Shown: positions 58,328 to 64,000 of the stretch, one piece after another
How the letters are laid out: each line of letters starts with the position of its first letter
How positions within the stretch are numbered: position 1 is the stretch's first letter
Source: Ailanthus altissimus
Taxonomy: Eukaryota > Streptophyta > Magnoliopsida > Sapindales > Simaroubaceae
Direction of reading: 5' to 3'
Assembly: GCA_946807835.1 (NCBI GenBank)
Contig: OX327702.1
Location: forward strand, 6,014,001-6,078,000
DNA: 64,000 nt
The notes under the pieces: model-generated
Database searches by the model: none
Told to the model about the DNA's origin: nothing
The model's input: only the letters and a program-made list of their open reading frames with translations
Translations under genes and position numbers: made by a program

Positions 58328-60271
58328 TGTTAGAAATTATAAGCTCTAACACCACTAATAGAAATTGAATGATTGCCTTGATACGAGAATAACAGTATAG
58401 TACTTGTAAATAGTACATTTATAAATAGTAATTGTAAGAACACTATTCTACTATTGTTCTATGACTTGAATTACTTGATTTTAGTTTAGATTGATAAAAT
58501 TTTATAGGGTGTGTTACCATTGTTGGGCAACTTTGATTATGGTCTAAAGTGTTTGATTATTTGTTGAAGAGGGTATTTATGATAAAATATATATTTGAGG
58601 GACAATTATAATATTTAGTTGATATGTGAAAAAGAATAAGAAATGAAACTTTTTGTGACTTACATATTTGATTCCATAGTTGAATTCTCCCCTATTATTA
58701 TAAATGCACTCCTATTTATACATTTTATGACGACGTATGTGTTCAATATTAACTACACATGCCCATCTAATATCTTACATAACACATTGATATTTTTGAC
58801 TTATTACAAATATTTTTAGGCACTTTTGACTTATTACATAATTCTAGATTTTTTAGAATTTTGACTCAACTAACCCTTAAACTTTATTACAAGATATTTT
58901 TTACATTTTTACATTTTTTTTAAAAAATACATTACATTTCAGCACTCCTCCTTAATGCATTTTCGGAGTGTTTTGATCTTAAGATTGTCGTAAACTATCT
59001 TTATTTTTCTTGGTGGTGACTTCGCAAATGTTCTTGTATGCCATTTTTCTTGTGGAAACCTTATTGAAGTTTTTGGCTTCAAATTTTTTTTTTTGGTGAT
59101 CATGTTGCTTCTTGCATACTTTGTTGCTTTGTAGGCTTCTTTTCCATCACTTCTGTTGTGATAATTTCTATTTCTTTGTCATGGCTTGTTACCTTGCAGT
59201 CTTCTTTAACATCACTTGTATTGTGATGTTTTCTTTTTTCTTTATCACTTGTTGCCTTCTAATCTTTTTGTCATTACTTATGATGTTTTCTTTTCTTCTG
59301 TCACTGTTTGACAAACATAAGAGAGCTCTTCCTCTTCATTAAGTTTTTTCTTCATATCAAAACATTTGTAATTTGGACATTGTGGCTTGTTTCTTTACCA
59401 ACAATTTTTTTTGTAATGATTTTTTTATTTCTTATGGGGAATAAATTTTTTATTTTCTCCTCCTTTTGTATTTTTACTAAACTTCTACACTCTTTTAATT
59501 TTTTAAGATAACAAATTTGTCTTTGATTACTTTGAAATAGTAATCTGAGTTGTCTAAAAAATTGTATCTTAATATTTTCTAAATCTCTTGTTAAAGATTG
59601 AAGTTTGATTGTGTATACTTTAACATTCCCTTGAGAACCTTCTTTCAAGATATTTCAAGCTTCCTTTGTTGAGTAGCTCGCACAATTCTTCAAAATAATT
59701 TCACCCCACATCTTACGCCCAATTATGATCGAAATTTGGCTTTGATGCCATTTAATAGAAATTATAGGCTCTGATACCACTGATAGAAATTTAATGATTA
59801 CTTTGATACTATGAGAATAACGGTACCATATTTGTGAACAATACTTTTATAAATAGTAACTATATGAACAGTTTTCTAACTACTATTCTACACCTGAATT
59901 ACTTGGCTTCAGATTATACTGATAGGAATTTATGAGGTGTGTTATCATTGTTGAGTAACTTTATTTATGGGCTAAAGTGTTTGATTATTTGTTGAAAAGG
60001 GTATTTGTGATAAAATATATATTTGAGGAACAACCATAATATTTTGACTCTTATTATATAATTCTAAATTTTCTAGAATTTTGACTCAATTAACCTTTAA
60101 ATTTTATTACAAGATATTTCTCGCATTTTTAAATTTTATTACACTTTAATATTTTTGACTTATTATATAATTCTAAATTTTTTAAACTTTTGACTCAACT
60201 AACTCTAACTTTATTACAAGATATTTTTCACTTTTTTTAAATTTTTTTAAAAAATATATTACATTTCAACA
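58328..60271 (-). mobile_element. Deleted Ty1/copia element, gag only
   Basis: The 3' LTR at 58328-58944 and 5' LTR at about 59751-60271 share long stretches (for example TAAAGTGTTTGATTATTTGTTGAA, GTATTTATGATAAAATATATATTTGAGG). On the - strand a polypurine tract AAGGAGGAG (complement at 58945-58953) precedes the 3' LTR's TGCTGAAATG start. Next to the 5' LTR the complement reads AATGGCATCAAAGCC, a diverged tRNA-Met primer site. Only about 0.8 kb of internal DNA remains. No target duplication is visible. Confidence 0.75.
59290..59680 (-). pseudogene. Copia gag fragment
   Basis: LKEGSQGNVKVYTIKLQSLT followed by RDLENIKIQFF matches the 'L...yqG..rV...kLq.LrreFEnLkM' region of copia gag. Another frame further on gives NKPQCPNYKCFDMKKKLNEEEE, recalling the zinc-finger region. 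Frames are broken; there is no pol. Confidence 0.6.
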
Positions 60272-61061
60272 TTTTTTTTTAGGTTAGCTTAATTGTCTAG
60301 CTGTTATACTAAAAAGATCTAGCAAAGCTGACATCAAGCACATCACCGCCAATAAATAAACCCAAAATATCCATCTTCAAATAAAAAGCCACGATGATCT
60401 ATGATTGAAAAATGATAAAAACGTCCTATAGATAGATGAGTAAAATCAGCCTAGGTAAATGCACCTCTTGAGTTCTAAGAATTTATTCCTTTGTTGACCT
60501 GTGATATGATACACACAGGATTTTGACTACTGGATGATTTTGAATATATGATCATAGCATATGATTCAATTATCTGGAAATCATCAAAATATATTAGAAG
60601 CCATATAAAAAGGAGCAAAAAGAGAAAAAGGAGCAAAAATGGGAAAATGAATGAAATGTCAAGGAGTCCATCTCTTTGTTGACCTGTGAACACAATGGAA
60701 CTTCAAGTCATGAAGACACATATATTGAGCTAATTCCAAAGAAAATTCATCAGTCAATTTAATTACATCCTTATCAACCAATTCTACTCCTGAAAAGTGG
60801 AAAACTACTGCAAATTTCTTATCTCAACAAAAATTACCCCAAGAGAAAAGTCACCCAATAAAATTACATGAAAAATTCCTTACCTAGATAATGCAAAAAC
60901 CTGATAAGAAATTCATCACTCAAGTCAAAGTCAAAGTCAAGAAAACGCAATGTCTTCAATCTCCCAACTTAATTTTTTTCCCCCCAAATCATCAACTGTA
61001 AAAAAACTCATAAATAAAAACCCTTTATTTACCAACAAGAGCCCACTCTATAATCAATCAA
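60272..61061. other. Spacer, possibly 3' UTR of the exon at 61062
   Basis: No ORF supported. It contains a 16-bp direct repeat, CTTTGTTGACCTGTGA at 60489-60504 and 60674-60689. On the - strand both copies stand as ...TCACAG|GTCAACAAAG, that is, at two potential splice acceptors. Confidence 0.4.
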
Positions 61062-61253
61062 TCAACTTGATCTAAGCAAGAACACGCTCAATTCTTGACC
61101 GGAGCACTCGTCTAGATTAATCAAATGAAACGACTCCGAGTTAAAACTCTCAATCACCTGCTCGTAATTAGCTTCATATACGTGATCTCCTCGCCTGAAG
61201 AACCGAACCCGGAAGGAATAACCCCAGCACCCAATATAACAAAATAACAGAGG
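61062..61253 (-). CDS. Possible host terminal exon of unknown gene
   Basis: On the - strand an AG (AACCAAACAG) is followed by a 64-codon open frame including the stop TGA at 61062-61064. It reads, among other stretches, FRVRFFRRGDHVYEANYEQ, then VIESFNSESFHLINLDE and ends SVFLLRSS. GC content is well above its surroundings and codon choice looks natural. Its 5' border coincides with the outer end of the copia LTR at 61255, so the rest of the gene would lie beyond the element, outside the window, with the element in an intron. I do not recognise the protein family. The + strand also has a 41-codon frame here (from about 61121), so the call is uncertain. Confidence 0.35.
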   Translation of the reverse strand, partial: PLLFCYIGCWGYSFRVRFFRRGDHVYEANYEQVIESFNSESFHLINLDECSGQELSVFLLRSS

Positions 61254-61254
61254 C

Positions 61255-61531
61255 TGTTTGGTTGATAGGAAAGAAAGAGAAAATGAGAAGAAATGAAAGG
61301 ATTTCTAAGTTGCTGTAAACCGTATATTAAAAGCCTTTTTTTCCCTTACACTTACACTTACAAGTAGTTGATATTTATACTACTTAATTGTAACTGATTT
61401 ACATATAATAATTATAACAAACTATAACAACTATAACAAACTTTGACAAGTCAGCATAACAACCTAGCTGGCGTGTACAATGCTTTACATGCTCGATCAA
61501 TTTATACTCTGCAGATTGTATACATGCAACA
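61255..61531 (-). repeat. 3' LTR of the right-edge copia element
   Basis: Short LTR with TGTT...AACA ends. The left border at 61255 is inferred from the TG and could shift by a few bases, since the partner LTR is outside the window. It contains TATACGGTTTACAGC on the - strand as possible TATA/start region. Confidence 0.6.
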
Positions 61532-61538
61532 GCCCCCC

Positions 61539-64000
61539 TCAAGCTGAAGGTCTAGATTTGACCTGAAGCTTGTCTCTAAAAGTCAGAAATCTGTCCAAAG
61601 CCAAAGGTTTAGTGAATATGTCAGTTGTTTGATCCACACTAGGAATAAACCTAACTTCAATCTCTTGAGCGGCAATTTTGTCTCGAATAAAATGAACATC
61701 AAGCTCAATGTGTTTTGTGCGAGCATAAAAGACAAGATTAAGTGCTAAGGCTTGTGCTGATTGATTGTCACACCAAATTATTGGTGGATGAGAGAGTGTA
61801 ATGTGCAGTTCAGATAGCAAAGATTTTAGCCAAATAACTTCTGAACATGCTGATGCTAGAGCCCTATATTCAGCCTCTGCAGATGATCTAGAGACAATAT
61901 TCTGTTTCTTAGATGACCAAGACATTAGATTATCACCTAAGTATACACAATACCCTCCAATAGGCCTTCGATCATTAGGATCTGAGCCCCAATCAGCATC
62001 TAAAAATGCTGTCAGTTGTAGACCTCCAGAATCAACTATTTTTAAACCATAATCTACACTACATTTTAGGTACCTCAACACACGTTTGCAGGCCTGCCAA
62101 TGTTTAACTGAAGGGTTGGACAGAAATTGACTTAATTTGTGAACAGAGAATGACAACTCAGGCCTTGTCAAGGTTACAAACTGTAGTGCTCCAACAATGC
62201 TTCTGTATGTTGAAGGATCAACAAAACTGTCATCACCATCTTTAAGTAGCTTCTGCCTAGTATTCATTGGGGTTGCAGACCCTTTACAATTACTCATGTT
62301 TGCCCTTAGGAGAAGATCATTCACATACTTAGTTTGAGATAGATGAATGCCTGTAGCAGTAGGTGTTATCTCAACTCCCAAGAAGTAATTAAAAGTCCTA
62401 AGATCTTTCAAGGCAAAAGTACTAGCAAGATCTTTGATGAATTGCTCTTGATAGAAGCTTGAATGGCCGGTCACAATGATATCATCAACATAGATTAATG
62501 CTAAAATCATACTGCCTTTACAATTTTTGATGAACAAGGATGAATCTGATTTAGAGTTCACAAAACCCCATTGGATCAATGCAGTTTTTAATTTCTCATA
62601 CCAAGCCTTTGGGGCTTGTTTTAAACCATAGAGTGCTTTTCTTAACTTGCACACATATGAAGGAAATCTCGAACTAATAAACCCCTCAGGCTGTGACATA
62701 TACACATCTTCAATCAAATCTCCATTTAAAAAAGCATTATTGATATCAATTTACCTTATTGGCCAATGGTTCATGGTTGCTAAACTTAAGACTACCTTGA
62801 CTGTTGAGGCTTTCACCATAGGGCTGAAAGTTTCCAGATAGTCAATTCCAGGGGTTTGTAGGAACCCCTTGGTAACTAATCGAGCCTTGTACTTCAAGAT
62901 GGAACCATCTAGATTAAATTTTGTTCTAAACACCCACTTGTTGGCAACTACTTTAGGAGCTTCTGATGCAGGAACCAAAAACCAGGTTTGATTTCTTATA
63001 AGAGCTGCATATTCTTCTTCTATAGTGTTCTTCCATTTTGGATTAGCTAAGGCTTCAGCTAAGGCTTCAGTAACTGATCTGGGCTCAGAATAACTTGTTA
63101 TGGAATTACTGAGGTAAGCTCTTGGTTTGAATATGCCTGCCTTTGATCTGGTTGTCATTGGGTGTTTAGAGGTTATAGGCTGAAGTGTTTCTGCTGATTC
63201 TATTTGTAAGTTAGAAGTTATGGTATGATGTGTTGGATTTGCATGGTGATCAGGTATTATATGATGTGCTTGTGTTGGTACAGATGATGATGGGTTTGAA
63301 GGAACAGTAGAAGAACTTGCTATTGTAAGAGGATCAATTGTTAAGGGACTGCTGTTATGGACAGTATTAGAACTCAAAGGAACATAAAAGTCAGATTTTG
63401 TGATGAACTGAAAATGATCAGATTTGTCAGAATTCTTTTAAGAGGAGAAGATTTCAGCAAAAGGAAAAGATAATTCATCAAAAACAATGTCTTGCAATAT
63501 AAATTTTTCCTGACTTGTGCAAACATTTGTAACCTTTGTGCATAGTACTATATCCTATAAAGACACACTTGTAAGTGTGAAAATCAACTTTGTGTTTGTT
63601 ATAAGGCCTAAATAAAGGAAACATGAACAACCAAAAGGCTTAAGAAATTTGTAGTCTGGTAACTTATGAAATAAGATTTCAAAAGGTGATCTAAACCTAG
63701 TACTGGTGTTGGCAATCTATTAATGAGAAAGACAGCTGTATGAAATGCTTCCCACCAAAATTGTTTTGTTATTTGTGATTGAGCTAAAAGTGTGAGACCA
63801 GTTTCTACTATGTGTTTATGTTTTCTCTCAATCACTCCATTTTGATGATGTGTATGAGGGCAAGTGACTTTAAATTGAATTCCAGTCTGACTCAAATGAT
63901 CACTGAAACACCTAAATTCTCCTCCCCAATCAGACTGAAGAGTTTTGATTTTGGTTTCAAATTGATTTTCTACTTGCTTTTGAAACTGTATAAAAACTGA
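61539..64000 (-). pseudogene. Copia pol: integrase end, reverse transcriptase, RNase H
   Basis: From the right edge: integrase (SDWGGEFRCFSDHLSQTGI, then HHQNGVIERKHKHIVETGL with the catalytic Glu, FWWEAFHTAVFLINRLPTP), then frameshifts at about 63500-63610. A linker and RT follow from 63377 (RSVTEALAEALANPKWKN, NKWVFRTKFNLDGSILKYKA, ARLVTKGFLQTPGIDYLETF). RT goes on at 62717-61539 (VCKLRKALYGLKQAPKAWYE, YVDDIIVTG intact) and RNase H (SSAEAEYRALASACSEVIWL, WCDNQSAQALA, TDIFTKPLA). The piece 63377-61539 is one frame interrupted only by TAA at 62751-62753 (expected Gln in WPIRQIDINNAF). Another TAA lies at about 63437. Confidence 0.9.

Larger units (their letters stand above)
61255..64000 (-). 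mobile_element. Ty1/copia element, 3' part, runs off the window
   Basis: The 3' LTR (61255-61531, 277 bp; - strand start TGTTGCATGTATACAATCTG, end CTATCAACCAAACA) is preceded by the polypurine tract TTGAGGGGGGC (complement 61532-61542). Then come RNase H, RT and part of integrase up to the right edge. The 5' LTR, primer site and gag lie outside. A reading frame broken only by a few point changes suggests a younger insertion than the other copia copies here. Confidence 0.9.

Noticed and set aside
61121..61246. 41-codon + strand frame (MKRLRVKTLNHLLVISF...) with signal-peptide look
   Set aside because: Very short, ends at the LTR border and overlaps a longer, better-looking - strand frame; not decidable, so not listed.
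1..64000. CRISPR arrays, bacterial operons, rRNA or tRNA genes
   Set aside because: None seen. The tandem arrays lack unique spacers of constant size, and the spliced genes and retroelements show plant nuclear DNA. No complete tRNA cloverleaf was recognised by eye.

Overview
This is AT-rich nuclear DNA of a flowering plant, most likely a eudicot. The evidence is GT-AG spliced genes, a plant microRNA hairpin (miR2111 family), LTR retrotransposons primed by initiator tRNA-Met, hAT and Mutator-like DNA elements, and long AT-rich spacers. I cannot name the species. Gene density is low. Only three loci look intact and functional by eye: a seven-exon mitochondrial-carrier gene (21444-25078, + strand), a MIR2111 precursor (56235-56325, + strand) and a two-exon LC8-type dynein light chain gene (56705-57708, - strand). 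Most of the rest is transposon in various states of decay.

Region by region. Positions 1-17.8 kb hold a heavily decayed Ty3/gypsy element on the - strand. Its gag, reverse transcriptase (RT), RNase H, an archaeal-like RNase H and integrase can all be followed through many stops, which points to the Tat lineage. It is split by a 2.4-kb insertion (9982-12434), carries a 759-bp tandem duplication at its 3' side, and is accompanied by + strand remnants with coiled-coil character that could be the antisense extra ORF of such elements. Two related elements at 2200-3863 and 17796-19619 share GGGTGGGCAAA-type inverted ends and enclose a tandem array built from a 6-bp sub-repeat; the second has an exact 11-bp target duplication. 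At 21.2-25.1 kb is the carrier gene, with two Mutator-like MITEs in intron 1. At 28.7-31.4 kb an F-box gene is broken by a stop, a frameshift and a nested LTR-in-LTR insertion.

At 34.4-41.5 kb a 57-58-bp minisatellite, whose period equals 19 codons, was split by a complete but mutated 4.7-kb hAT element (35306-40006). At 41.6-52.0 kb lie a TIR element, a gag-only Ty1/copia element (+) and a full-length but inactivated Tork/Tnt1-like copia element (-). At 52-61 kb are duplicated non-coding modules, a second F-box relic, MIR2111, the dynein light chain gene and a deleted copia element (-). A possible host terminal exon sits at 61062-61253, directly against a less decayed copia element (-) that runs off the right edge.

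The genes do not form a pathway. The carrier serves metabolite transport across an organelle membrane, LC8 is a dimeric hub protein, and miR2111 is known from other plants as a phosphate- and nitrogen-responsive regulator of kelch F-box targets. All exon boundaries, terminal repeats and target duplications were read by eye; no alignment or database search was run.
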